Shown here: one piece after another, positions 1 through 8,957 of the stretch
How the letters are laid out: the number at the start of each line of letters is the position of its first letter
Numbering within the stretch: position 1 is the stretch's first letter
Source: Fidelibacterota bacterium
GTDB lineage: Bacteria > Fidelibacterota > Marinisomatia > Marinisomatales > JACNKV01
Assembly: GCA_014381855.1 (NCBI GenBank)
Contig: JACNKV010000088.1
Location: forward strand, 1 to 33,920
Direction: 5' to 3'
DNA: 33,920 bases
Program-made: the position numbers and the translations under genes
The notes under the pieces: model-generated
Told to the model about the DNA's origin: nothing
What the model saw: only the letters and a program-made list of their open reading frames with translations
Database searches by the model: none

Positions 1-19
1 AGTCCCTCCTCCGGAGCCA
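1..19 (+). tRNA. tRNA 3' end (partial, probably tRNA-Asn)
   Basis: The first 19 bases read as the last part of a tRNA: AGT closes a T-loop, CCCTC is the 3' side of the T-stem, CTCCGGA is the 3' acceptor strand, G is the discriminator and CCA is encoded. The implied 5' acceptor strand is TCCGGAG. A U1-A72 pair with G73 and a TCC start is typical of bacterial tRNA-Asn; tRNA-Gln shares U1-A72/G73 but usually begins TGG. The anticodon lies outside the window, so the identity is an inference. A hairpin terminator follows directly. Confidence 0.72.
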
Positions 20-27
20 CTTGATAA

Positions 28-57
28 ACGGACATGTAAAATCCATGTCCGTTTTTT
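28..57 (+). terminator. Rho-independent terminator after tRNA
   Basis: A perfect 9-bp stem, ACGGACATG (28-36) with CATGTCCGT (44-52), closes a 7-base loop and runs into six T residues (52-57). It sits 8 bases after the tRNA CCA, as expected for termination of a tRNA transcript. Confidence 0.85.
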
Positions 58-246
58 CGTATATAATTATTTGAAATACTATTGCGGTAAAAAATGATTT
101 TATTTCACAAAATGCTTTTTATCTTTCATGTAAAACATTTTAATTTTGCGCATCTGATGAAACCCTTTTATCATCATTAAACAAAAGGTGTTAACAGATG
201 TTTGTTCATTTATTTCAAAAAAAGAAATAACACAATGTTAAATTGA

Positions 247-447
<201 letters not shown>

Positions 448-539
448 GCCCACTTTAAATTATTCCATAAAATTGACTATATACTTCAATGACCATCCTT
501 TGGTTATGTGGGGTATTTAGATTTTGGGATATCGTCACG

Positions 540-567
540 AAAAACGGCTGGTTCAAAGCCGTTTTTT
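540..567 (+). terminator. Rho-independent terminator after ferredoxin
   Basis: The core stem CGGCT (545-549) / AGCCG (557-561) is extended by A-T pairs (540-544 with 562-566), has a 7-base loop and carries six T residues (562-567). Because the A-run mirrors the T-run, it could also work on the minus strand. It separates the ferredoxin from the Mrp gene. Confidence 0.8.
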
Positions 568-650
568 CGTGAATAAATATGAATGTTTTACGCTAACATT
601 TTTTTAACAGGAACTATTCTTCTGTCTTGAGGTAATAGTGTAGATAACGC

Positions 651-1757
651 ATGAATAAAGACCAAATTATCCATCTGCTTAAGTCCGTAAACTACCCGGG
701 ATTCACCCGCGATATTATATCTTTTGGTATGGTGAAAAACATCTCCCTAGATGACCGAAACCTCACCATAAACTTAAATATTACCACAGCAAAAGATGAT
801 GTGCGGAAAACCATTGTAGCAGACGTTCGTAATGTTTTAGAGGCGACAAAAGAATTTACAGACATTAACATTCAAGTCTCCGATCCTCCAGCCGAAGCAA
901 CGTCTACCGCTGAAGCACCGGCACCTCTGGTGAACGGAGATATAAAACACATTGTTGCTGTTGCCAGTGGAAAAGGCGGCGTCGGGAAATCAACAGTCGC
1001 TGCAAACCTTGCCGTGGCGATGGCCAAAAAGGGATATAAAACAGGGTTGCTTGATTTGGATATTTATGGACCGTCGCTTCCGATTATTTTAGGCATCAAC
1101 ACCACACCGAAAATCACGGACGAGAAAAAACTCATCCCCGTTGATGTACACGGACTAAAAGCTATGAGCTTTGGTCTCATTAGCGGGAACAAAGCACCCA
1201 CGATTTGGAGAGGTCCGCTGGTTTCAAAAATGACCCAGCAATTTTTCAGAGATGTTGAGTGGGGAAATTTGGACATTCTTATACTGGACCTTCCCCCGGG
1301 CACCGGAGATATCCACTTGACATTGACACAGCATATTCAGTTGAGTGGTGCCATCATTGTCACCACGCCACAGGACATGGCACTTGCAGATGTACAGAAA
1401 GGTGCGGATATGTTTCGAAAAGTAAATGTCCCCGTTTATGGCGTCGTCGAAAATATGTCCGGATTGCAGATTGAAGGTACCGTAACAAATAATGCACAGA
1501 TTGACTTAAAAGGTGTTGGTGTCATCAACCCCGATGAAAATGGCCGGTTTTCTCTTCGTATGGATCTTTTCAAACGTGGCGGCGGATTGAAAGAAAGTAA
1601 GCGGCTGGGTGTTCCGTTTTTGGGTGAGATTCCTATTTCATCAGAGATTACAACAGCTTCGGACGAGGGAACTCCCGTTGTTTCTGCGTATCCGAACTCA
1701 ACATCGGCTCGATGTTATCACGATTTGGCAAATCAGCTGGAAGGATTTTTATCCTAG
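651..1757 (+). CDS. mrp: Mrp/ApbC/NBP35-family P-loop ATPase
   Basis: A 368-residue cytosolic ATPase of the family that carries and delivers Fe-S clusters to apoproteins. Residues ~1-80 form a DUF59 (MIP18-like) domain, followed by an Ala/Pro-rich linker (~80-98) and the SIMIBI ATPase. The deviant Walker A GKGGVGKST is at 107-115, DLDIYGPSLP at 135-144 and DLPPGTGD at 213-220. The family's CPxC motif after VENMS (266-270) is missing; Cys355 is the only cysteine. In its place is a ~40-residue segment without cysteine (271-312). The Shine-Dalgarno is weak (GAGG about 18 bases upstream), but TAG at 641-643 blocks an earlier start in frame. Confidence 0.93.
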   Translation: MNKDQIIHLLKSVNYPGFTRDIISFGMVKNISLDDRNLTINLNITTAKDDVRKTIVADVRNVLEATKEFTDINIQVSDPPAEATSTAEAPAPLVNGDIKHIVAVASGKGGVGKSTVAANLAVAMAKKGYKTGLLDLDIYGPSLPIILGINTTPKITDEKKLIPVDVHGLKAMSFGLISGNKAPTIWRGPLVSKMTQQFFRDVEWGNLDILILDLPPGTGDIHLTLTQHIQLSGAIIVTTPQDMALADVQKGADMFRKVNVPVYGVVENMSGLQIEGTVTNNAQIDLKGVGVINPDENGRFSLRMDLFKRGGGLKESKRLGVPFLGEIPISSEITTASDEGTPVVSAYPNSTSARCYHDLANQLEGFLS

Positions 1758-1936
1758 GATGTTGCTCGTCCCGGAACACACTCAACCATTTCAACGTTCA
1801 TTTGTGCATGTTTTCTTCCAAATGTTTAGTTCTTTGTCCGGAATTGATTTTCCTTTGCAAATAGTATCTATTGACTGATAGACAGTAGAGGGGTAATTTC
1901 GCCAGCGATTTCATCGTCGTAAATCTGGTATTTAAC

Positions 1937-2689
1937 ATGGAATCCAGACTTAATAAAAACATCATATTAGAAAACAATTTTCCGAAGCACATCGCGATTA
2001 TTATGGATGGAAACGGACGGTGGGCAAAAAAACGCTCCCTACCGCGTCTTGCCGGACATCGGGAGGGAATTCGATCTGTGCGGGAAATTACACGAGTATG
2101 CGGAGAAATTGGGGTCAAACACCTGACCCTCTATACTTTCTCAACAGAAAATTGGAATCGTCCAAAAACCGAGGTCTCCGCATTGATGGATTTGCTCCTC
2201 CGGACAATCAGGGGTGAAGTCGCCAGTCTAAATAAAAACAATGTGAAACTTACCATCATTGGGAATATAGATGATTTGCCCGAAAAAGCTCGAAAAGGAA
2301 TTTTAGAAGGAATCGAATTAACACATAATAATACCGGACTTAATCTGAATCTTGCACTTAGTTATGGCAGTCGGCAAGAAATACTGCATGCAGTAAAATT
2401 TCTCTGTGCCGATATTCAAGCTGGCAAATTGCAGGTCAGCGACATTTCGGAGAAAACATTTGCTCGCCATCTTTACACAGCAAACATCCCCGACCCGGAT
2501 CTCTTAATCCGCACAGGCGGAGAACTGAGAATCAGCAATTTTCTTCTCTGGCAAGCTGCGTACACAGAGCTGTATGCATCTCCGGTGTATTGGCCGGACT
2601 TCCGTGAAAATGAACTTTTTGAAGCGATCCGGGATTATCAGAAACGAGAACGCCGATTTGGATTAACCAGTGAACAACTAGCAGAATAA
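1937..2689 (+). CDS. uppS: Isoprenyl transferase (undecaprenyl diphosphate synthase)
   Basis: A 250-residue cis-prenyltransferase that condenses isopentenyl diphosphate onto farnesyl diphosphate, giving the C55 carrier for peptidoglycan and O-antigen. The N-terminal motif IAIIMDGNGRWAKKR carries catalytic Asp24, GHREG follows, and the C-terminal signature RTGGELRISNFLLWQ binds the diphosphate. Length matches the family (~250). A 179-base gap precedes it and bamA begins 2 bases after its stop, so it is probably the first gene of the envelope operon. No clear Shine-Dalgarno is visible before the ATG. The downstream isoprenoid gene dxr (9680) fits the same theme. Confidence 0.96.
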   Translation: MESRLNKNIILENNFPKHIAIIMDGNGRWAKKRSLPRLAGHREGIRSVREITRVCGEIGVKHLTLYTFSTENWNRPKTEVSALMDLLLRTIRGEVASLNKNNVKLTIIGNIDDLPEKARKGILEGIELTHNNTGLNLNLALSYGSRQEILHAVKFLCADIQAGKLQVSDISEKTFARHLYTANIPDPDLLIRTGGELRISNFLLWQAAYTELYASPVYWPDFRENELFEAIRDYQKRERRFGLTSEQLAE

Positions 2690-2691
2690 CC

Positions 2692-5097
2692 GTGAAACAA
2701 CTCTTAAAACTATTTATCTTAACTATTGTCTTTGGTGTGGTGCTCTTTGCACAAAAATCAACAGAGACTCCCCTCCTGCACGTCAACGTGGTTGGAAATT
2801 CACTCACAACAAGCAACATGATTTTGTATACTTCCGGACTCCAGGAAGGAACCGTCTTGAAATCCGGAGATTTGTCCCGAAGCGTTAAACGTCTCTGGCA
2901 ACTTGGATTGTTCGATGACATCCAAATTAAGCTCGAAGAAGAAACACCCGAAGGAATTTCCATTATCATCTCTGTCAGTGAAAACCCCATCCTTGGAAAG
3001 TTAATCTTTAAAGGGAATAAAAAAATCAAAGACGGAAAACTTGAAGAAGAATTAGAACTTCAATCCGGACAACGATTGCGCCCGCATCTTCCTGTAGAAG
3101 CCATGCAAACCATTAAAAAACTGTATGCAGAAGATGGATATTTACAGGCACGCGTAGAAACGGAACTCATCGAAACTTCTGTGGAAAACATTCCTCAAGA
3201 GAAAATTCAAAAGAACACAAAAGACCTGGTATTTCATATTAAAGAAGGAAAAAAGATAAAACTGAAGCACATTGAGTTTGAAGGGAATGATACGTACTCC
3301 AACTGGAGACTGAGAAACGTATTGAAAGAAACAAAGCAGCAGCGCTGGTATTTGTTTTGGAGATCGTATTACAATCCAGAAAAGTTTGAAGAAGATAAAC
3401 AATTACTCTCCGCCTTCTATAAAAATAATGGTTTTCGCGATTTCGAAATTATTTCGGATACCGTTCGTTACAATTCAGACGCAAATGCGATGAATATTGT
3501 TTTGACCATGAAAGAGGGATCCAAATATCATTATCGTAATTTTTCGTGGGAAGGACACACGCTTTATACAGCAGAACAATTAAAACGGAGTCTTGGTTTG
3601 TCCAATGGACAAGTTTACAATGAAGAAGATTTCAATGGGGCCGTTTTCGATCGTATGCAGGGCTTGTATATGGATAAGGGATATATTTACAGCCAAGTAG
3701 AGCCGGAAGTTACACCGATTGGAGATGACTCTTTGGATGTGCATTTTCACATCACAGAAAATCACAAAGTTACTGTCCGAAATATTTTTATCAGCGGAAA
3801 TACCAAAACCCGCGAGAATGTGATTCGCAGGGAGTTAAAAATATATCCCGGCGATGTCTTCAACCGAAAACGCCTTATCCGAAGTCAGCAAGATGTATGG
3901 ATGCTGAATTTCTTCTCGAATGTTGTTCCGAATGTTGTTCCCGTTGACGAAGATGAAATTGACCTGGAGATTACCGTTGAAGAACGATCCGCAGATCGGG
4001 CACAGGCAAATATCGGATTTACGGGAGAATACGGAATGACCGGCGGTGGTGGACTGGAATTCAATAACTTCCGAGGATTGGGACAGCGTTTTTCCTTGAG
4101 CTTTAATACCGGAACAAATTACTCTATGTACACCACAACCACCCCTTCGAAATATCGGTCATTCAGTCTGAGCTTTACGGACCCTATGATTTTTGACACG
4201 CCGAATTTAGTCGGTGCATCTTTGTTTTACAGTTTTAGAGGTGCGTCTACAAATTATTCGTTTCCGTTGGACATGACCATCCAAGGAGGCTCTATGAGCT
4301 GGGGGCGGAGATTCCGCTGGCCGGATGATTATTTTCGTGGTCATTGGGTATTTAGAGCCGTGCAAAAAACATACAGCGGCGACCCGGAAGATATTGAAGA
4401 ACTTAATCTGCTAAACAATGAAACGACAACCGGAATAAATCTCACTCAAATAATCACACGTGACAGTCGTGACAGACCTGAATTTACAACCATGGGGTCA
4501 AGAGTTTCGCTTGAAACAACGTTCTCCGGATGGTTTTTAGGCGGAAATGAAGATTTTCATAAACATGTGTTGAATTTGGAGTGGTATACTCCTACATTCT
4601 GGAAATTCGTTTTGATGAGTTCGGCGAAATTGGGCGTGATTCAGCCACTTCCATCCCCGGATGACAAACTATCATTAATCCCCTTTGATGAAAAATTCAT
4701 CATGGGCGGGAATGGAATTCCATACGGAAATATGCTTCGTGGGTATCCTGACAACTCTATTGGACCGTTGACGTCTTCCGGTCGTCCTGCAGGCGGAAAT
4801 GCCATGATGCGGTTCACGACAGAATTCAGAATCCCGTTTTCTGAAAACCCCGTCGTTTACGGAATGCTGTTTGCGGAGATGGGAAATGTTTGGAATACTT
4901 CAGATTTGACAGAACCATTTCACTTACCAAGAAATAGCGCATTATCCATGAAACGGACAGCCGGCGCAGGAATACGGTTTTTCATGCCGATGATCGGTAT
5001 GCTTGGGTTTGACATGGGATACGGGTTTGATGACATAAACGGTGAGGGAAAACCACAGGGTTGGACCTACACCATCACTTTTGGACAACCATTTTAG
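2692..5097 (+). CDS. bamA: Outer-membrane protein assembly factor BamA
   Basis: An 801-residue Omp85 protein, the core of the beta-barrel assembly machine. A signal peptide (residues 1-20, cleavage after LFA) precedes five POTRA repeats at roughly 25-95, 97-182, 184-275, 277-350 and 352-425. A 16-strand barrel follows to the C-terminal Phe801. The conserved loop-6 motif appears as LRGYPDNS near residues 682-689. The start is GTG, 2 bases after uppS, chosen because it places the signal peptide at the N-terminus. The stop overlaps the Shine-Dalgarno of the ompH/skp gene, indicating translational coupling to its periplasmic chaperone partner. Confidence 0.96.
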   Translation: MKQLLKLFILTIVFGVVLFAQKSTETPLLHVNVVGNSLTTSNMILYTSGLQEGTVLKSGDLSRSVKRLWQLGLFDDIQIKLEEETPEGISIIISVSENPILGKLIFKGNKKIKDGKLEEELELQSGQRLRPHLPVEAMQTIKKLYAEDGYLQARVETELIETSVENIPQEKIQKNTKDLVFHIKEGKKIKLKHIEFEGNDTYSNWRLRNVLKETKQQRWYLFWRSYYNPEKFEEDKQLLSAFYKNNGFRDFEIISDTVRYNSDANAMNIVLTMKEGSKYHYRNFSWEGHTLYTAEQLKRSLGLSNGQVYNEEDFNGAVFDRMQGLYMDKGYIYSQVEPEVTPIGDDSLDVHFHITENHKVTVRNIFISGNTKTRENVIRRELKIYPGDVFNRKRLIRSQQDVWMLNFFSNVVPNVVPVDEDEIDLEITVEERSADRAQANIGFTGEYGMTGGGGLEFNNFRGLGQRFSLSFNTGTNYSMYTTTTPSKYRSFSLSFTDPMIFDTPNLVGASLFYSFRGASTNYSFPLDMTIQGGSMSWGRRFRWPDDYFRGHWVFRAVQKTYSGDPEDIEELNLLNNETTTGINLTQIITRDSRDRPEFTTMGSRVSLETTFSGWFLGGNEDFHKHVLNLEWYTPTFWKFVLMSSAKLGVIQPLPSPDDKLSLIPFDEKFIMGGNGIPYGNMLRGYPDNSIGPLTSSGRPAGGNAMMRFTTEFRIPFSENPVVYGMLFAEMGNVWNTSDLTEPFHLPRNSALSMKRTAGAGIRFFMPMIGMLGFDMGYGFDDINGEGKPQGWTYTITFGQPF

Positions 5098-5106
5098 GAG
5101 GATAAA

Positions 5107-5637
5107 ATGAATAAAAAACAATCAATCATGTGGATATTGGCCATCAGCATTTTACTGCCGATAGTATCCATGGCACAGGTGAAAATCGGATATATTGCTT
5201 CCGAACGAGTTCGGACGGAATATGAAGAATTTAAAGAAGCGGAATCTCAACTTCAGCTGGAATTCAGAAAAGTACAGTTTGAATACCAGGATTTAATGAT
5301 ACAACTTGACAGCCTAAAACAGTCTTACGAAACGCAGCGACTGATGAGCTCTCCGGATTGGCGGGCAGAGAAAGAGCAGGAAATTCAATCATTGGAGTTG
5401 GAAATCCAAAACTTTCAAGCGCAAAAAGTAGGACCCGAAGGTGAGCTGTACCAACGTCAGGCACAAATGGAATATGAACTTCTTGGAAAAGTAAAACAGG
5501 CTGTAGACCGTGTGGCTATCGACAAGGGATATGATTTCATTTTCGATGGTTCGGTTTCATTGCTTTACGGAAAAGCCACCTTTGACTTGACTGACGATGT
5601 TCTGCATGAATTAAAAAAAGCCAACGAATCGAACTAA
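5107..5637 (+). CDS. ompH: OmpH/Skp family periplasmic chaperone
   Basis: A 176-residue exported chaperone that holds unfolded outer-membrane proteins for BamA. The signal peptide covers about residues 1-23 (cleavage after SMA, then QVKIGYI). The QVKIGYIASERV strand is typical of the trimeric body, and a long charged helical stretch (~38-135) forms the tentacles. The C-terminal VAIDKGYDFIFDGS returns to the body domain. AGGAGG at 5096-5101, overlapping the bamA stop, sets the ATG. The bamA-ompH-lpxD order is conserved across many Gram-negative groups. Confidence 0.93.
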   Translation: MNKKQSIMWILAISILLPIVSMAQVKIGYIASERVRTEYEEFKEAESQLQLEFRKVQFEYQDLMIQLDSLKQSYETQRLMSSPDWRAEKEQEIQSLELEIQNFQAQKVGPEGELYQRQAQMEYELLGKVKQAVDRVAIDKGYDFIFDGSVSLLYGKATFDLTDDVLHELKKANESN

Positions 5638-5646
5638 CCTATTCCG

Positions 5647-6651
5647 TTGATTACTCTGCAAGAACTTGCAGCTCACTTGGAGGGAGTTGCGGTTGGTAAT
5701 CTGCATTTAAAGATTTCCGGCGTTTCTGAAATTCAGAGAGGAAAGAAAGGGACCATTACCTTTCTTTCCAACGCGAAATACCGTGGTTTTTTAAATACAA
5801 CTAAAGCATCGGCAGTTCTCGTCAACGATGTTTCTGTCCTCGAAGACAAATCCGGGATTGTGGTTGAAAATCCGCAACTCGCCATTGCCCGCACCTTGAA
5901 ATTGTTCAATACTGAACCCTCCCATCTCGCGGGCATTCACTCCACAGCCGTTATTCATAAAACAGCAAGCATTGGAAAAGATGTTTCTATTGGTGCGCAT
6001 GCTGTGGTTGAAGCCGGCGTTTCCATCCGAGACAATTCTATCGTTGGTGCGCAATGTTTCATTGGAGAAAATTCTGTTCTTGGAACCTCCTCAGTTTTAT
6101 TCCCGAATGTGTCAATCTACCACAACTCTATCCTTGGAAACCGTGTGCGAATTCACAGCGGCACCGTCATCGGTTGTGACGGATATGGATTTGTGACGGA
6201 TAAAGATATCCACCATAAAATTCCGCAAACCGGCACCGTAACCATTGAAGACGATGTAGAAATTGGTGCAAATTGCGCCATAGACAGGGCAACAATTGGG
6301 ACGACCATGATTGGCGCGGGCACAAAACTGGATAATTTGGTGCACATTGCTCATAATGTTAGGATTGGCAAAGGATGTTTGATCACGGCTCAGGTAGCAA
6401 TTGCAGGTAGCGCTGAAATTGGAAATTTCTGTACTTTCGCCGGGCAATCAGGCGTCGCTCCGCACGTAAAGATAGGTGACAGGGCTGTGTTTGCCGCAAA
6501 GTCCGGGGTGACAAAATCTCTGCCGGGTGGAAAAATCTACGCAGGAATGCCGGCTAGGGAAATCAGAGAACAAAATCGCAGAGATGCCGTATATACCGAC
6601 GTAGAAAAATTAAAAAGACGCTTGAAAATACTGGAAGACAAACCCGCATGA
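5647..6651 (+). CDS. lpxD: UDP-3-O-(3-hydroxyacyl)glucosamine N-acyltransferase
   Basis: A 334-residue enzyme of the third lipid A step, adding the N-linked 3-hydroxyacyl chain from acyl-ACP. The N-terminal uridine-binding domain (~1-98) is followed by hexapeptide repeats of a left-handed beta-helix (~100-290) and a C-terminal helix (~305-332). Catalytic His is His236 in HIAHNV. TTG at 5647 is the only ordinary start candidate after the in-frame TAA of ompH (5635-5637); ATT at 5641 is a rarer alternative. No clear Shine-Dalgarno is visible. The stop overlaps the lpxC start as ATGA. Confidence 0.95.
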   Translation: MITLQELAAHLEGVAVGNLHLKISGVSEIQRGKKGTITFLSNAKYRGFLNTTKASAVLVNDVSVLEDKSGIVVENPQLAIARTLKLFNTEPSHLAGIHSTAVIHKTASIGKDVSIGAHAVVEAGVSIRDNSIVGAQCFIGENSVLGTSSVLFPNVSIYHNSILGNRVRIHSGTVIGCDGYGFVTDKDIHHKIPQTGTVTIEDDVEIGANCAIDRATIGTTMIGAGTKLDNLVHIAHNVRIGKGCLITAQVAIAGSAEIGNFCTFAGQSGVAPHVKIGDRAVFAAKSGVTKSLPGGKIYAGMPAREIREQNRRDAVYTDVEKLKRRLKILEDKPA

Positions 6652-8045
6652 ACAGAAATCAGAGAACGATAAAAAAATCGGTGTCGTGTACAGGAATTGG
6701 CTTGCACACCGGCGTACAAAGCACGGTTACTTTCAAACCGGCTCCGGAAAACTACGGTATTCGGTTTTTACGAACGGATGTTGAAAATAGTCCGGAAATC
6801 AAAGCTGATATCGATCATGTTGTCGATATTTCCAGGGGAACAACCCTTGAGCAAGACGGTGTCCGCATACATACCGTTGAGCATGTTTTAGCAGCTGTCA
6901 CCGGACTGCGTATCGATAACATCCAAATTGAACTCACCGGAAAAGAACCCCCCGTCATGGATGGAAGCGCTCTGGACTTTGTTCTATCCCTGCAACGAGC
7001 AGATTTTGTCGAACAAACGACGCAAAGAGAAGTCCTTAAAATTGACAAAGCGATTGCCTATTCTAATCCTGAAAAAGGAATCGACATCCACGTTTTGCCT
7101 TCCGATAAATTTCGTGTAACATTTATGATTGACTATAAATATCCTTCACTCGGGACTCAGTACACAGCCGTCTATGACATGGAAAAGAACTTCCCGACAG
7201 AGATTGCGCCCGCAAGGACATTTGCTTTTCTCAGTGAGATTGAAAGCCTGAAAGAACAAGGACTCATTCAGGGTGGAAACCTAAGTAACGCTGTTGTTAT
7301 CGTCGATAAAAAAATTGATAAAAAAGAGGCGACTCATCTCCGGTCTTTATTTGGAATAAAAGAGGATTTAATTGCCGGTGCAAACGGAATTTTGAACGGG
7401 AAAGCGTTACGGTTCTCAAACGAGCCTGTTCGGCACAAAGCACTAGACCTTATTGGTGACTTAGCATTGCTTGGACTTCCAATTAAAGGACATGTCATTG
7501 CGGCTCGTAGCGGTCATGCTTCCAATGTGGAGTTTGTTAAAAAAATAAAAAAAGAGTACCAAAAAAAGATTCTGCAAAAGAAATTTCAGAAAAAAGCGAA
7601 CTCCGACTACCTTTTGGACATTAATGCGATTATGAATCTCATCCCTCATCGATATCCATTTATCATGATTGACCGCATTGTGGATATGACCTTAGGAGAA
7701 CAGTGTACTGCCATTAAAAACGTCACGATTAATGAGCCATTCTTCCAAGGACATTTCCCCAACCAGCCGGTTATGCCGGGAGTCTTAATTTTGGAATCGA
7801 TGGCTCAAGCCGGAGCGTTTTTAGTTTTAAACAGCGTTGAAGACCCCATGTCAAAGAATATGTTTTTCTCAGCCGTTAATAAGTCAAAATTTCGGGTGCC
7901 CGTCATACCTGGAGACCAAATCAGAATAGAAATGGCGCTAAAGCGGATTCGCCTAGGTGGAGTAAAGTTACAGGGGAAAGCCTATGTCGGAGAAAAACTT
8001 GTCGCCGAAGCAGACTTAATGGCAAACATTGTAGATCGCGCCTGA
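6648..8045 (+). CDS. lpxC/fabZ: Bifunctional LpxC deacetylase / FabZ dehydratase
   Basis: A 465-residue fusion of two enzymes. Residues ~1-300 are LpxC, the committed lipid A deacetylase: Glu78 and zinc ligand His79 lie in HTVEH, His263, Asp267 and Asp271 in HKALDLIGD, and His290 in SGHASN. A Lys-rich linker (~300-318) joins FabZ (~320-465), which dehydrates 3-hydroxyacyl-ACP. FabZ shows HRYPFIMIDR, then catalytic His369 in QGHFP and Glu383 in LILESMAQ. The two activities share the 3-hydroxyacyl-ACP pool. This fusion is known from Bacteroidetes/Chlorobi-type bacteria and is the strongest lineage clue in the window. It overlaps lpxD by 4 bases. Confidence 0.97.
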   Translation: MNRNQRTIKKSVSCTGIGLHTGVQSTVTFKPAPENYGIRFLRTDVENSPEIKADIDHVVDISRGTTLEQDGVRIHTVEHVLAAVTGLRIDNIQIELTGKEPPVMDGSALDFVLSLQRADFVEQTTQREVLKIDKAIAYSNPEKGIDIHVLPSDKFRVTFMIDYKYPSLGTQYTAVYDMEKNFPTEIAPARTFAFLSEIESLKEQGLIQGGNLSNAVVIVDKKIDKKEATHLRSLFGIKEDLIAGANGILNGKALRFSNEPVRHKALDLIGDLALLGLPIKGHVIAARSGHASNVEFVKKIKKEYQKKILQKKFQKKANSDYLLDINAIMNLIPHRYPFIMIDRIVDMTLGEQCTAIKNVTINEPFFQGHFPNQPVMPGVLILESMAQAGAFLVLNSVEDPMSKNMFFSAVNKSKFRVPVIPGDQIRIEMALKRIRLGGVKLQGKAYVGEKLVAEADLMANIVDRA

Positions 8046-8049
8046 GGAA
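8044..8049 (+). promoter_or_regulatory. Shine-Dalgarno (GAGGAA) that points to the lpxA start
   Basis: GAGGAA begins inside the lpxC/fabZ stop codon. Its GAGG core ends 8 bases before the ATC at 8056, which is ideal spacing. No ATG, GTG or TTG lies in the lpxA frame between the in-frame TAG (8032-8034) and 8080, so this site is the main evidence for starting at 8056. Confidence 0.55.
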
Positions 8050-8055
8050 AATTCC

Positions 8056-8829
8056 ATCTCTATCTCTCTTCACCCAACAGCGATTATTCACCCGGGAGCT
8101 ATTCTTGGGAAAAGTGTTACTGTCGGTCCCTACTCTATCATTGAAGACGGTGTAACAATTGGCGACGGAACATCGATTGGAAACTACACGACCATCCGAA
8201 AAGGGACAACCATTGGTAAAGAGTGCCGAATCTTTCATTCGTGTGTGATTGGTGAAGAGCCACAAGATCTAAAATTCGGCGGAGAAGATACGCTAACGGA
8301 AATCGGAGACCATACCGTTATACGCGAATTTGTCACGATCAATCGGGGCACAGATCACAGTGGCATGACAAAAATTGGAAGTCACGTTTTATTGATGGCG
8401 TATGTTCATGTGGCCCATGATTGTACTATCGGTGATAATGTTATTTTTGCAAATTTAGTCACGCTTGGCGGTCACGTCCATGTGGATGAATGGGCTTCAT
8501 TAGGCGGCGGTGTGTTGGTGCATCAATTCTGTAAAGTGGGTGCGCATGCATTCATCGGCGGCGGATTCAGAATTGTTCAGGATGTACCTCCCTTTATTTT
8601 AGCTGCGGGCGAACCGTTGAAATACGCCGGCATCAATCGCATCGGATTAAAAAGACGCGGGTTCGACCAGGCTCAACGAAATATCCTAAAAAAAGCTTAT
8701 AATTATTTCTTTCGGTCTGACATACCCAGAACGCAAGCCATAAAATCTATGCGGTGTGATTTCCCGGAATCCTCCGACGTGAAAGCCATTATTGATTTTA
8801 TTGATACAAGCGATCGCGGAATTATATAG
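8056..8829 (+). CDS. lpxA: UDP-N-acetylglucosamine acyltransferase, apparent ATC start
   Basis: The first lipid A enzyme, transferring a 3-hydroxyacyl chain to UDP-GlcNAc. The reading frame from ATC at 8056 gives 257 residues (E. coli LpxA has 262) and begins ISISLHPTAIIHPGA, the expected LpxA N-terminus. Hexapeptide repeats run through ~185 residues, catalytic His121 sits in YVHVAHDC, and a helical C-terminus follows. The first ordinary start, GTG at 8245, would delete 63 residues including the first helix coils and cannot be right. A single-base error at 8058 (C for G) would restore ATG. The gene is 10 bases after lpxC/fabZ in a single operon. Confidence 0.9.
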   Translation: MSISLHPTAIIHPGAILGKSVTVGPYSIIEDGVTIGDGTSIGNYTTIRKGTTIGKECRIFHSCVIGEEPQDLKFGGEDTLTEIGDHTVIREFVTINRGTDHSGMTKIGSHVLLMAYVHVAHDCTIGDNVIFANLVTLGGHVHVDEWASLGGGVLVHQFCKVGAHAFIGGGFRIVQDVPPFILAAGEPLKYAGINRIGLKRRGFDQAQRNILKKAYNYFFRSDIPRTQAIKSMRCDFPESSDVKAIIDFIDTSDRGII

Positions 8830-8957
8830 TGTCATATTTTAACCGTAGCTTCTGGCTATGCTGAAAATATTCGCCTTGTTATCTCCAAAAATTCCTGCGA
8901 CTTTTTACACATTACATACTTGACATGACACTAGTTTTTCTTTTACGTTTTTTCCCA

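Noticed and set aside
448..539. Possible riboswitch or small RNA between the ferredoxin stop and its terminator
   Set aside because: No conserved riboswitch core or stable secondary structure could be recognised apart from the terminator.
2532..3029. Open frame of 165 codons on the minus strand across the uppS/bamA junction
   Set aside because: It overlaps two conserved genes and shows no recognisable motif or ribosome site.
8245..8829. Short lpxA starting at GTG 8245
   Set aside because: It would remove 63 residues of the left-handed beta-helix although the upstream frame is open and clearly LpxA.
8827..8933. Perfect 9-base inverted repeat TAGTGTCAT / ATGACACTA around the lpxA-to-unknown-gene gap, followed by T-rich sequence
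   Set aside because: The 89-base loop is too long for a terminator, and 9-base inverted repeats at this distance are expected by chance several times in a window of this size.
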